Assembly (NCBI GenBank): GCA_963599445.1
Contig: CAVBWZ010000005.1
Span: forward strand, 62,001 to 126,000
Direction of reading: 5' to 3'
Origin: UBA9732 sp963599445
GTDB taxonomy: Bacteria > Spirochaetota > Spirochaetia > Sphaerochaetales > Sphaerochaetaceae
Length of the DNA stretch: 64,000 nucleotides
Position 1 is the stretch's first letter. Each line of letters begins with the position of its first letter. Both the position numbers and the translations under genes were made by a program. Shown in pieces: positions 40,970-47,829 of this stretch. Below the pieces are notes generated by a model. That model searched no databases. It saw nothing but the letters and a program-made list of their open reading frames with translations, and was not told the origin of the DNA.

Positions 40970-41959
40970 ATGGAAAGATACGAACCTCCCTTCACTATCA
41001 CGAACAAGATTCTGAACCAGGTCTCATCAATATCAGAGAAGGTTGGAAGGATTGGAGTATACAAGGATTTTGATTCAAAACCTTTTTTGAGAAGGAACAA
41101 CAGGATAAAGTCCGTCCACTCGTCCTTGAAGATAGAAGCCAATTCACTGTCTGAGTCCATGGTGAGAGCTGTCCTTGAAGGACGCTATGTCGTTGGACCT
41201 GAAAAGGAGATATTGGAAGTCGAAAATGCATTTGCGGCATACAAGGAGCTCACCAGCATTGACCCGTTCGAACTTACAGAACTCAAACGTGTACATGGAA
41301 TCATGACCAAGGGACTTATATCCGAGTCCGGAGAGTTCCGGAAAGGAGGAGAAGGTATCTTCAAAGGCGATAGATGCATCTTCATAGCACCGCCTGCGGA
41401 AATGGTTCCAACGCTTATGCAGCAGCTATTCGATTGGATGAAAGCAAACAAGGATTCGATTCATCCTCTGATAATGTCATGCGTATTCCATTATGAGTTC
41501 GTATTCGTTCATCCTTTCAGCGATGGCAATGGAAGGATGGTGAGGCTATGGCAGAATGTACTTCTATCGAAATGGCAACCGTTGTTCCAATACATGCCAA
41601 TCGAAAGTCAGATAGAAAGATTTCAAGACGGATACTACGATGCAATATCACAATGCAATGCCTCTGGGAACTCCACCTTTTTCGTGGAATTCATGCTGTC
41701 TTTGATAGATACAACTTTGCAGATTGCAATCGACCAGCACAAAGCGGACTCGGGCCTTACACCTCAACTTGATGAACTTCTTACTGTCATGGAATACGAT
41801 ACTCCCTATACAGCGACCGCTCTTCTTTCCAAGTTGGGGTTGAAATCAAAGGAAGCACTAAGACGAAACTATATTGGTCCAGCGATTGAAGACGGATATA
41901 TCCAAATGACCATAGAGGACAAACCAACCAGTCGGAACCAAAGGTACATAAAGAGGTGA
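40970..41959 (+). CDS. Fic/DOC family AMP-transferase-like protein
   Basis: 329 aa. Start at 40970 (MERYEPPFTI); the longer frame runs through promoter repeats. N-terminal inhibitory-helix motif SSLKIEANSL ([ST]xxxE[AG]N), then the complete catalytic loop HPFSDGNGRMVR near 210, and a C-terminal winged helix (TALLSKLGLKSKEALRRNYI). The family AMPylates proteins, and the upstream-helix glutamate keeps the enzyme inactive until released. No Shine-Dalgarno sequence precedes the ATG, and the promoter position predicts a leaderless mRNA. Confidence 0.92.
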   Translation: MERYEPPFTITNKILNQVSSISEKVGRIGVYKDFDSKPFLRRNNRIKSVHSSLKIEANSLSESMVRAVLEGRYVVGPEKEILEVENAFAAYKELTSIDPFELTELKRVHGIMTKGLISESGEFRKGGEGIFKGDRCIFIAPPAEMVPTLMQQLFDWMKANKDSIHPLIMSCVFHYEFVFVHPFSDGNGRMVRLWQNVLLSKWQPLFQYMPIESQIERFQDGYYDAISQCNASGNSTFFVEFMLSLIDTTLQIAIDQHKADSGLTPQLDELLTVMEYDTPYTATALLSKLGLKSKEALRRNYIGPAIEDGYIQMTIEDKPTSRNQRYIKR

Positions 41960-41961
41960 CA

Positions 41962-43152
41962 ATGAAACGCAGGACATTAAGATTGATGCTCTTTCTATTC
42001 ACAGCAATTGCAGCAGCTACTTTGGTTGGGTGCTCAAAGCCCGAGCTGACGATAGTCCATATAAGCGACATGCACTACTTTTCTCAGCCGTTGATTGAAA
42101 ATGAGGACTTCATGTGGAAGGTCACAATGGAGAGTGACGGCAAGGACACTGCGCAGTCCGCGCTCATCGCACAAGCTTTCGTGGATGATATGCTAAAGCT
42201 CAAGCCTGATGCCGTCGTGATAACTGGAGACCTTACTCTGAACGGAGAAGAAACAAGCCATGAAGAGCTGAGGGATCTGCTGGGAAAGCTCAAGAACATC
42301 GGCATTGGAGTGTATGTGATGACAGGCAACCATGACGTGAACATGACGGCGTACCGATACACAAGCGATGGTGTGGAGGAAGTCCCTTCGTTTGGAAGCC
42401 AGCAGTTCGAGGACCATTGGTGGGATTTCGGCTACGGAGATGCGCTCTCGCAGGACAGATGGTCCAATTCGTATATCGCAGAGCTCAACGAAAAGACGTG
42501 GCTTTTGTCGGTGGACAGCAACACGGGAAGCAAAGGGACGATACGGAAATCCACCTTGGACTGGATAGACGAGAACTTGGCAAAGGCCAAGCAGGAAGGA
42601 ATCAGGGTGATTTCCGCAACACACCAGAACCTTTTCGTGCACAATGAGAACTTCGTTTGGGGATATCAGCTCAACAACGCGGCGGCTCTCATAGAACTAT
42701 ATGAGAAGTATGATGTTGAAGTGAACCTTTCAGGACATCTTCACGTCCAGACAATAGTGGAAAGCAATGGCATTGCAGACATTGCCGTGTCTTCACTTGT
42801 GGATACGCCATTGCAGTATGGAGTTCTGACGGTTTCTGGAGACAAACTCTCGTATAGAACCCAAGAGATTTCAAACGCACCGTTAAAAGCCAAAGCGCGG
42901 GAAGTCTTCGATGAATGTACAAGAAACAAGGTCAAGGACGAACTTTTGGACGTTTCAGACCCAGATGACGCCCAAAAGATGATGGACGTAGCCGTGCAGC
43001 TAAACAGGGAATACTTTCTTGGTAAGTTCTCGAAGGTTGATGAAGATGCACTCGCTCTTTGGAAACAGAACGACAGTTTCTTTGCCAAGTACTTGGTATC
43101 AATCTATGAGGAAAAGGGAGCCAAGAAGGACAATCGAAAGTGGAAGAATTGA
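41962..43152 (+). CDS. Lipoprotein calcineurin-like metallophosphoesterase
   Basis: 396 aa; ATG at 41962 two bases after the Fic stop, with AGAGGTGA as ribosome site. Lipobox ATLVGC. Metal motifs: DMHY in VHISDMHYF, GDLTLNGEE, GNHD in MTGNHDVNM, SATHQN and SGHLHVQ. Exported phosphodiesterase or phosphatase of unknown substrate, with a C-terminal helical extension (about 300-396). Co-transcribed with the Fic gene by spacing. Confidence 0.88.
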   Translation: MKRRTLRLMLFLFTAIAAATLVGCSKPELTIVHISDMHYFSQPLIENEDFMWKVTMESDGKDTAQSALIAQAFVDDMLKLKPDAVVITGDLTLNGEETSHEELRDLLGKLKNIGIGVYVMTGNHDVNMTAYRYTSDGVEEVPSFGSQQFEDHWWDFGYGDALSQDRWSNSYIAELNEKTWLLSVDSNTGSKGTIRKSTLDWIDENLAKAKQEGIRVISATHQNLFVHNENFVWGYQLNNAAALIELYEKYDVEVNLSGHLHVQTIVESNGIADIAVSSLVDTPLQYGVLTVSGDKLSYRTQEISNAPLKAKAREVFDECTRNKVKDELLDVSDPDDAQKMMDVAVQLNREYFLGKFSKVDEDALALWKQNDSFFAKYLVSIYEEKGAKKDNRKWKN

Positions 43153-43160
43153 ACGCATAC

Positions 43161-43547
43161 CTATACTAGGACAACGCAGTTCTCTTCGTATTTTTCAAAG
43201 ACCTTGTCTGCCGTCAAGAATTTGAAACCAGATGCTTTCGCCTGACTTAAAAGGATTCTATCAAAGGGGTCTTTATGGACATCTTTCAACGTTGAAATGA
43301 AAAAGACATCACTTGCGGTCACGTTTAGAATCTCGTAGCCTGCCATATTGCAAAAGCCAAACAAAGTTCTTGCATTCGCAATGATACTTGGATGCAACAT
43401 GTGTTTGATTTGAAGTTCCCAAAGAGATGCAACGCTGCAGAACACTTCATTTTCAGGGTTCGAAAGTAACCTGCGAGCAGTCTTTGGAAGCTTTGGGTTG
43501 TCATCCAAAGCCCAGAGAAGTATATGGGAATCCAAAAGAATCCGCAT
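43161..43547 (-). CDS. PIN-domain toxin (VapC-like)
   Basis: 128 aa. Acidic active-site residues typical of PIN ribonucleases: aspartate in RILLDSHILLWALDD, glutamate in SLWELQIK near 45, aspartate in DPFDRILLSQA near 95 and the final LTADKVFEKY. Gene lies two bases after the antitoxin stop on the same strand. Toxin of a type II toxin-antitoxin pair; RNA target unknown. Confidence 0.9.
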   Translation of the reverse strand: MRILLDSHILLWALDDNPKLPKTARRLLSNPENEVFCSVASLWELQIKHMLHPSIIANARTLFGFCNMAGYEILNVTASDVFFISTLKDVHKDPFDRILLSQAKASGFKFLTADKVFEKYEENCVVLV

Positions 43548-43549
43548 CT

Positions 43550-43990
43550 TTAGACTCCAAACTGTTTCAATACTTCTTCATTGCAGAAGTCGATGTCATC
43601 TGTATTTCCAAGAAAGCCCTTTGCCAAACCAATGCGAAGATTACCTCCTGTTTCAACCAAATTCTTCAAAAACCTACTCACCAATATCTCAAGATCGCTT
43701 CCATTCTCCTCGCAGACTGCATAGGCTGCCATTGCGAGCTTTCCATCTACATAGATGGGGCGTGAATTATATGCAGGCATACTCTCCGAGACACAGTCAC
43801 AGGAACAAACTCCAGTTTCTCCTTCCTTTTTTGTTCTCGCATCAAAAGGCTTCCTTGCGTTCTCTGGTATAAGCCAGGTTTTTCCCGCCAAAACGGCTCC
43901 CTCTACCCTTCCCTCTGAACAAAGAAGAGAAGCACGACGCTGAGAGACACCCCACTTGCAAGCTATTTCCGCTGTTGTAAGATACTTCAT
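43550..43990 (-). CDS. HTH antitoxin partner of the PIN toxin
   Basis: 146 aa. N-terminal excisionase/MerR-type HTH (KYLTTAEIACKWGVSQRRASLLCSEGRVEGAVLAGKTWLIPENARKP) and a C-terminal toxin-neutralising region (IYVDGKLAMAAYAVCEENGS, EILVSRFLKNLVETGG). This MerR-like antitoxin type differs from the classical AbrB- or RHH-type VapB. Two palindromes just upstream of its start are probable autoregulatory operators. Confidence 0.8.
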   Translation of the reverse strand: MKYLTTAEIACKWGVSQRRASLLCSEGRVEGAVLAGKTWLIPENARKPFDARTKKEGETGVCSCDCVSESMPAYNSRPIYVDGKLAMAAYAVCEENGSDLEILVSRFLKNLVETGGNLRIGLAKGFLGNTDDIDFCNEEVLKQFGV

Positions 43991-44000
43991 ATCAATATTA

Positions 44001-44049
44001 TATTCCTATACAAGAATAGAATCAAGCTATCTATTCCTGTACAAGAATA
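44001..44049 (-). promoter_or_regulatory. Paired 18-bp palindromic operators of the toxin-antitoxin gene pair
   Basis: TATTCCTATACAAGAATA (44001-44018) and TATTCCTGTACAAGAATA (44032-44049) are near-perfect palindromes differing at one base. They are spaced 31 bp, about three helical turns, and begin 10 bases upstream of the antitoxin start. Confidence 0.85.
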
Positions 44050-44117
44050 AAACATCTATTTAAAACGCTTGATTTTATATATTCGAACAGGTATCCTTTC
44101 CAAGGAAGGAAACACCA

Positions 44118-44876
44118 ATGGAGACCGATTTCATAGAAATAACGAAAGAAAACATAGACCATGAACACCTTTGTTGCATAATCCGCTCAAAAACCGTCAA
44201 TCCGGGAGTCGAAGCTAAACGACAATGGCTCAAGGAAAGGTTGGACGAAGGCCACGTTCTCCGCAAGCTGAACTCCAAGGACTGCGTGTTCATAGAGTAC
44301 GCTCCTTTGGAGAAGGCATGGGTTCCAATCGTAGGCGAGAACTATATGTACATCTACTGTCTTTGGGTCCAAGGGACTCCAAAGGGGCATGGATATGGGC
44401 GGCAGCTGATGCAGCATTGCATAGACGATGCAAGACGACAGGGCAAGTCGGGGGTCTGCATGCTTGGAGCTGACAAACAGAAATCATGGCTCAGCGACCA
44501 GAACTTTGCAAAGAAATTTGGCTTTGCTGCAGTAGACAGAACATCAAATGGCTACGAACTCCTTGCTTTGTCGTTCGATGGAACGCTTCCCAAATTCACT
44601 GATGGTGCTCGCACATGCAAGACGAACACCACTGGGCTTGTAGTTTACTACGACCATCAATGTCCATTCACTTTCCAGAGGGTCGAATCGCTGAAGACAT
44701 ACTGCAAAGAACACGGCATACAGGCATCGTTCGTACTTGTGGATTCTCTGGAAGAGGCAAAGGCCCTTCCCTGCGTCTTCAACAACTGGGCGGTGTTCTA
44801 CGATGGGAACTTCGTAACTGTGAACCAAATCGATGGCACAATGCTGGAGAAAATCGTTGCAAAGGCAAGAAAATAG
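44118..44876 (+). CDS. GNAT N-acetyltransferase with C-terminal YoaP domain
   Basis: 252 aa. GNAT core in the first about 150 residues, with acetyl-CoA loop QGTPKGHGYGRQLMQHCIDDARRQGKSGVCML. This is followed by the YoaP domain (LPKFTDGARTCKTNTTGLVVYYDHQCPFTFQRVESLKTYCKEHGI), a thioredoxin-like segment with CPF. The same two-domain order occurs in Bacillus YoaP. Substrate unknown. Stands alone between divergent and convergent genes; RBS AAGGAA. Confidence 0.85.
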   Translation: METDFIEITKENIDHEHLCCIIRSKTVNPGVEAKRQWLKERLDEGHVLRKLNSKDCVFIEYAPLEKAWVPIVGENYMYIYCLWVQGTPKGHGYGRQLMQHCIDDARRQGKSGVCMLGADKQKSWLSDQNFAKKFGFAAVDRTSNGYELLALSFDGTLPKFTDGARTCKTNTTGLVVYYDHQCPFTFQRVESLKTYCKEHGIQASFVLVDSLEEAKALPCVFNNWAVFYDGNFVTVNQIDGTMLEKIVAKARK

Positions 44877-44903
44877 ACCAAAGAGCTACCTTCAAAACCA
44901 TAG

Positions 44904-44944
44904 AAAAAACCCGCCATGGTCTACACACGTGGACCACAGCGGGG
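44904..44944 (-). terminator. Terminator of the YozG/DUF2975 operon
   Basis: Minus-strand stem CCCGCTGTGGTCC / GGACCATGGCGGG-type pairing (44910-44921 with 44930-44943, small bulges) is followed by TTTTTT. It lies 35 bases after the regulator stop codon. Confidence 0.85.
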
Positions 44945-44978
44945 AAAAATCATGGTTTTGGCCCACCAAATCTCACCG

Positions 44979-45185
44979 CTACTCTGGTTTGTACTCCAAT
45001 ATATCGCCAGGTTGGCAGTCAAGAGCCTTGCAGATTGCATCCAAAGTGGAGAACCTCACTGCACTTATCTTGCCGGTCTTTATCTTGGAGAGGTTGACGT
45101 TGGAGACCCCAACCTTCTCCGACAGTTCGTTGAGGGAGACCTTTCTGTCTGCCATCACCCTATCAAGTCTAAGGATTATTGCCAT
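44979..45185 (-). CDS. YozG-like XRE regulator
   Basis: 68-aa single HTH domain: VMADRKVSLNELSEKVGVSNVNLSKIKTGKISAVRFSTLDAICKALDCQPGDILEY. Start at 45185 is preceded by AAAGGAG. Regulators of this size (Cro/CI, YozG family) are regularly encoded directly downstream of DUF2975 membrane proteins, as here. Likely controls its own operon through the 21-bp repeats at 45780-45828. Confidence 0.9.
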   Translation of the reverse strand: MAIILRLDRVMADRKVSLNELSEKVGVSNVNLSKIKTGKISAVRFSTLDAICKALDCQPGDILEYKPE

Positions 45186-45199
45186 AAACGTCTCCTTTC

Positions 45200-45733
45200 C
45201 TACAGAGTCTCGTCCACCTGCTCCTGCAGTTTGACACCGTATTCGAAGACGAAGGACAAAGCGTAGACGATGATGACTGAAAGTATACTGCCAAGAGCCT
45301 CTTCGTTGACCTCGCAATTGAGAAGGCCTGTCAGAACAGCTTCCACGATTTCGCCAATGACCAAGGCAAGCAGCATGTACAACGAAATCATTCTAAGGTG
45401 ATGCACATTGGACAGTGTGAACGGAGTTTCTCCATTCTTCATACCAAAGAGTATGCACTCGAGCTCACGCAGAAGGAATCCAAGAAACACAAGACCTGTA
45501 GCTGCAATGGAAATTGCGGTTATGGCCTGGGCAAGAGAATAGTTGCCCAATGCCACTGGAGCATAGACCGATACATGTACATTGTCACCTCTATAGATAA
45601 GTCCTGAAGTATCCTTTGTGCAAATCATGAAAACCAACGATGCAAGAAGCAGGCCGCATCCAACCCATGCCATAATCTTCAATACCCTTGAAAAGCCATA
45701 TCCAATCCTTGAAAACTTAATCATCTTTTCCAT
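45200..45733 (-). CDS. DUF2975 membrane protein
   Basis: 177 aa; start at 45733 (MEKMIKFSRIGYG) after AGGAG. Four predicted membrane helices (about 20-42, 75-100, 110-135 and 145-170), matching DUF2975. No biochemical role is known for the family. Paired with the YozG-like regulator 14 bases downstream. Confidence 0.88.
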   Translation of the reverse strand: MEKMIKFSRIGYGFSRVLKIMAWVGCGLLLASLVFMICTKDTSGLIYRGDNVHVSVYAPVALGNYSLAQAITAISIAATGLVFLGFLLRELECILFGMKNGETPFTLSNVHHLRMISLYMLLALVIGEIVEAVLTGLLNCEVNEEALGSILSVIIVYALSFVFEYGVKLQEQVDETL

Positions 45734-45761
45734 TTTTTCATCTCCTATGTGTGATGATTGA

Positions 45762-45828
45762 GTTATAGCTGTTTCATACAACGTTTGTCAATAGTTTTTT
45801 AATGTTTGTCGATAATTTTTAAATGTTT
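45762..45828 (-). promoter_or_regulatory. Promoter and 21-bp-phased repeats of the DUF2975 operon
   Basis: On the minus strand TTGACA (45791-45786) and TATAAC (45767-45762) are separated by 18 bp. AAYGTTTGTCRAT occurs at 45780 and 45801, with a partial copy (AATGTTT) at 45822: exact 21-bp spacing, two helical turns. Likely operator of the YozG-like regulator. Confidence 0.7.
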
Positions 45829-45849
45829 AAAACAAGCCGATTCTCTCAT

Positions 45850-45891
45850 AAAACAAAAGACGCAGGAGGCGGTCAATGCCCCTTGCGTCTT
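45850..45891 (-). terminator. Terminator overlapping the 3' end of yjdF
   Basis: Minus-strand arms AAGACGCAAGGGGC and GCCTCCTGCGTCTT (12 of 14 pairs) with the stop codon inside the loop, followed by TTGTTTT. Confidence 0.8.
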
Positions 45892-46289
45892 TCCCTTTTC
45901 TTCTGTTGCTTGAGCTCGAACAGCAGTTTCTCATTCAAGAGCCTCTCAGAACGAATACTTGATTTCCGTTCGCTCTTTGCCTGCTCTTGCTGGATTTTCA
46001 AGGCCTGCTGCGATTTTGTACCAACACCTTGGCTTCGCATCACCTTCTTCGCAATCCTCAAAGCACGCTTTGGATTCAGAGAATCCTCTCTTGCAACAGC
46101 TGTCACAGCAGGACCGAACTTCAAATCGTAGTAGTGGTCAACCACGAATTGAAGGATTTGTGCATCGGATGGCTCGGCCCCGAAAACGAATCTCGCAACG
46201 GAGAGCCTATCGCCTTCGATACGCTCGAACACACCCACCCAAAACGGCTCCTCAAAGAAAACCGTACACATTCCTGTCACTTTACCCAT
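45873..46289 (-). CDS. yjdF: YjdF (DUF2992) family protein
   Basis: 138 aa. Highly typical of the family: CTVFFEEPFWVGVFERIEGDRLSVARFVFGAEPSDAQIL, LNPKRALRIAKKVMRSQGVGTKSQQALKIQQE and a lysine/arginine-rich helical tail ending ELKQQKKRERRKGH. Molecular function unknown; in Firmicutes these genes are controlled by the yjdF riboswitch, which responds to azaaromatic compounds. A structured leader of that kind is visible upstream. RBS AGGAGGG. Confidence 0.92.
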   Translation of the reverse strand: MGKVTGMCTVFFEEPFWVGVFERIEGDRLSVARFVFGAEPSDAQILQFVVDHYYDLKFGPAVTAVAREDSLNPKRALRIAKKVMRSQGVGTKSQQALKIQQEQAKSERKSSIRSERLLNEKLLFELKQQKKRERRKGH

Positions 46290-46299
46290 GACACCCTCC

Positions 46300-46450
46300 T
46301 ATACCGATGTCGATGAGCAAGGAACGGACGACCTGGAGGGAGGGTTACTTACCTTCCTTCTTAACCACAAAGACCAAGAAGGAAGACGGCCGGGCTACCT
46401 ACCGGCTCTAGCCCACATTGAGAACTCGCCCCCAAGAGGTGGACATTGCG
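46300..46450 (-). ncRNA. Candidate yjdF riboswitch (azaaromatic-sensing leader RNA)
   Basis: The 150-base leader of yjdF is GC-rich and structured, unlike neighbouring intergenic DNA. On the minus strand CTTCCTTCTT (46385-46376) pairs perfectly with AAGAAGGAAG (46362-46353), directly followed by GTAAGTAACCCTCCCTCC. Upstream, GCCGG-TAGGTAG-CCCGGC forms another hairpin (46406-46389). Position in front of a DUF2992 gene is the decisive clue. I cannot score the covariance model; boundaries are approximate. Confidence 0.7.
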
Positions 46451-46474
46451 TTTTTATCCTTGCAAACTTTCCAT

Positions 46475-46561
46475 GAAATGTACCAAAAATCTCGAAATCC
46501 ATAGTTTTTGTGCATCAAGATGCACAAAATACTGTAAAAAGGAAAATTTTGGTACATTTTC
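46475..46561. other. Nested inverted repeat between cupin gene and yjdF leader
   Basis: Outer arms GAAATGTACCAAAA (46475-46488) and TTTTGGTACATTTTC (46547-46561) enclose an inner perfect 10-bp palindrome TTTTGTGCAT-CAAG-ATGCACAAAA (46506-46529). AT-rich and without a T-tract termination pattern. Could be operator DNA, a cruciform or a small mobile-element remnant. Confidence 0.6.
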
Positions 46562-46590
46562 CAGTGCAATCACTAACACATATAAGCAAG

Positions 46591-46944
46591 TTAATCAATC
46601 ACAGCATCCGTTGCAGTGTAGCCTTCCAGTGAACCGGCCTTGGTCTGGATGCATATGTATGTGATTGGAGAATTGGAAGCTGCAAAGAACTGTCTCTTGG
46701 CAACTGGTGATATGCGAAGCCAATCGCCTGCAACAAGTTCAACGGCCTCTCCGTCCACAACGACTTTTCCTGAGCCGGAAACAACTCCATAAATCTCCTC
46801 GTTGTTCCTGTGGAAATGAACGAACGGTACACAGGCTCCAGCAGGAAGTGTGTTTATGCTTACTTCTGCTCCAGTAAGCGCCAATGCATCATGAAGCTCC
46901 ACCCTAGCCTCTTCTCCAACGTGTGTCTTTGCAAAATTCTTCAT
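46591..46944 (-). CDS. Cupin-domain protein
   Basis: 117-aa single cupin. Metal-binding motif 1: PFVHFHRNNEEIYGVVSGSGKVVVDGE; motif 2 region: AGDWLRISPVAKRQFFA. Function cannot be read from the fold (small-molecule binding, isomerase or dioxygenase are all possible). Two TGTAAY-N7-RTTACA palindromes in its upstream region match one before the adjacent Rrf2 regulator, so it is probably that regulator's target. RBS AGGAGG. Confidence 0.85.
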   Translation of the reverse strand: MKNFAKTHVGEEARVELHDALALTGAEVSINTLPAGACVPFVHFHRNNEEIYGVVSGSGKVVVDGEAVELVAGDWLRISPVAKRQFFAASNSPITYICIQTKAGSLEGYTATDAVID

Positions 46945-46996
46945 GTTTATGTCCTCCTACGAAGAGGAACTTTCAAAGTCCCTCAGAAAACTTAAT

Positions 46997-47059
46997 TGTA
47001 ACCATATTGGTTACATCAAACACTTATATCAAAACCTAATTGTAATGTCAATGGTTACA
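46997..47059. promoter_or_regulatory. Two Rrf2-type operators upstream of the cupin gene
   Basis: TGTAACCATATTGGTTACA (46997-47015, perfect palindrome) and TGTAATGTCAATGGTTACA (47041-47059), 44 bp apart. Shared consensus TGTAAY-N7-RTTACA. Confidence 0.85.
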
Positions 47060-47100
47060 ACAAAGGAAAACGAACAAAGACATCGGTCTAAGAAAGAATG

Positions 47101-47541
47101 CTACATCTTGGATTCGAGGATTGCTTGGAAATCCTTTTCGATATCGGCCAGTGTCGTTGTGGAGAGCGAGGTTTCGAAGGCCTTTTGTGCGGCTTCCAGC
47201 TTGGGGTCGAGGACGGTGTGGATGTTGCGGCCCACGGGACACATGGAGTTGGGGTTTTCGTGGAAGTGGAACAGCTCGCTTTCAGGAGTACACTCTACGG
47301 CCTTGTAGATGTCAAGAAGCGTTATGTTGGAAAGCGGACGCGCGATTGCAACACCTCCAGTTCCCCGTGCAACATCGATGAGACCTGCTGCCTTTAGCTG
47401 TTGCAGAAGTTTTCGCACGACTACGGGGTTCGTGCCTATGCTGCCGGCCATGAGATCGCTTGTGACCTTCATATCACGAGAAAAGACATCTACAAGTGCG
47501 AACATGTGGACTGCCATTGTAAAGCGGCTGGATATCTGCAC
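47101..47541 (-). CDS. Rrf2-family transcriptional regulator
   Basis: 146 aa. Winged helix RFTMAVHMFALVDVFSRDMKVTSDLMAGSIGTNPVVVRKLLQQLKAAGLIDVARGTGGVAIARP, then LSNITLLDIYKAVE and a C-terminal dimerisation helix. It has a single cysteine (MCPVGR) rather than the three-Cys cluster of IscR/NsrR, so an iron-sulfur cluster is not assured; YwnA/CymR-like members lack it. Likely binds TGTAAY-N7-RTTACA upstream of itself and of the cupin gene. Confidence 0.9.
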   Translation of the reverse strand: MQISSRFTMAVHMFALVDVFSRDMKVTSDLMAGSIGTNPVVVRKLLQQLKAAGLIDVARGTGGVAIARPLSNITLLDIYKAVECTPESELFHFHENPNSMCPVGRNIHTVLDPKLEAAQKAFETSLSTTTLADIEKDFQAILESKM

Positions 47542-47593
47542 GGCCTTTGCCTCCGGTTTGGTTAACCCCTGTCAATGATAGCACGAATACTGT

Positions 47594-47612
47594 TGTAATG
47601 TACATGATTACA
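47594..47612. promoter_or_regulatory. Third Rrf2-type operator, upstream of the regulator gene
   Basis: TGTAATGTACATGATTACA is a 19-bp palindrome with the same half-sites and spacing as the two sites before the cupin gene. It is placed 53 bases upstream of the Rrf2 start. Confidence 0.85.
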
Positions 47613-47745
47613 ACGGGTTTTAAGTTTTAAGTTTTAAGTTTGAAATGCGCGCATCAGGGCGTATCACGGCGGACTACGGCGCATCAAAGCGTATCAAGGC
47701 GTATTAAGGCGCATCAGGACGCATAAAACCAGAACCAAGGCCACT
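47613..47745. repeat. 7-bp tandem repeat and 10-bp-periodic array
   Basis: GTTTTAA is repeated three times in tandem (about 47616-47636). Then a 10-bp degenerate array runs GGCGTATCAC, GGCGGACTAC, GGCGCATCAA, AGCGTATCAA, GGCGTATTAA, GGCGCATCAG, GACGCATAAA. No gene in this stretch. The unit differs from the 9-bp arrays but the style is the same. Confidence 0.75.
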
Positions 47746-47763
47746 CCAAAAATGCAAAGCCCC

Positions 47764-47797
47764 AAAAACAAAAAGGGCCGCTTTCGCAGCCCCTTTG
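47764..47797 (-). terminator. Terminator of the hydABC operon
   Basis: Minus-strand AAAGGGGCTGC-GAAA-GCGGCCCTTT stem with GNRA tetraloop and one bulge, then TTTTGTTTTT. It lies about 35 bases after the hydA stop. Confidence 0.88.
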
Positions 47798-47829
47798 AAA
47801 AATCAAAAACTTGGGAGAAACCAAGAAAC

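Noticed and set aside
47640..47745. CRISPR array
   Set aside because: Units are 10 bp, contiguous and degenerate, without spacers; no cas genes in the window.
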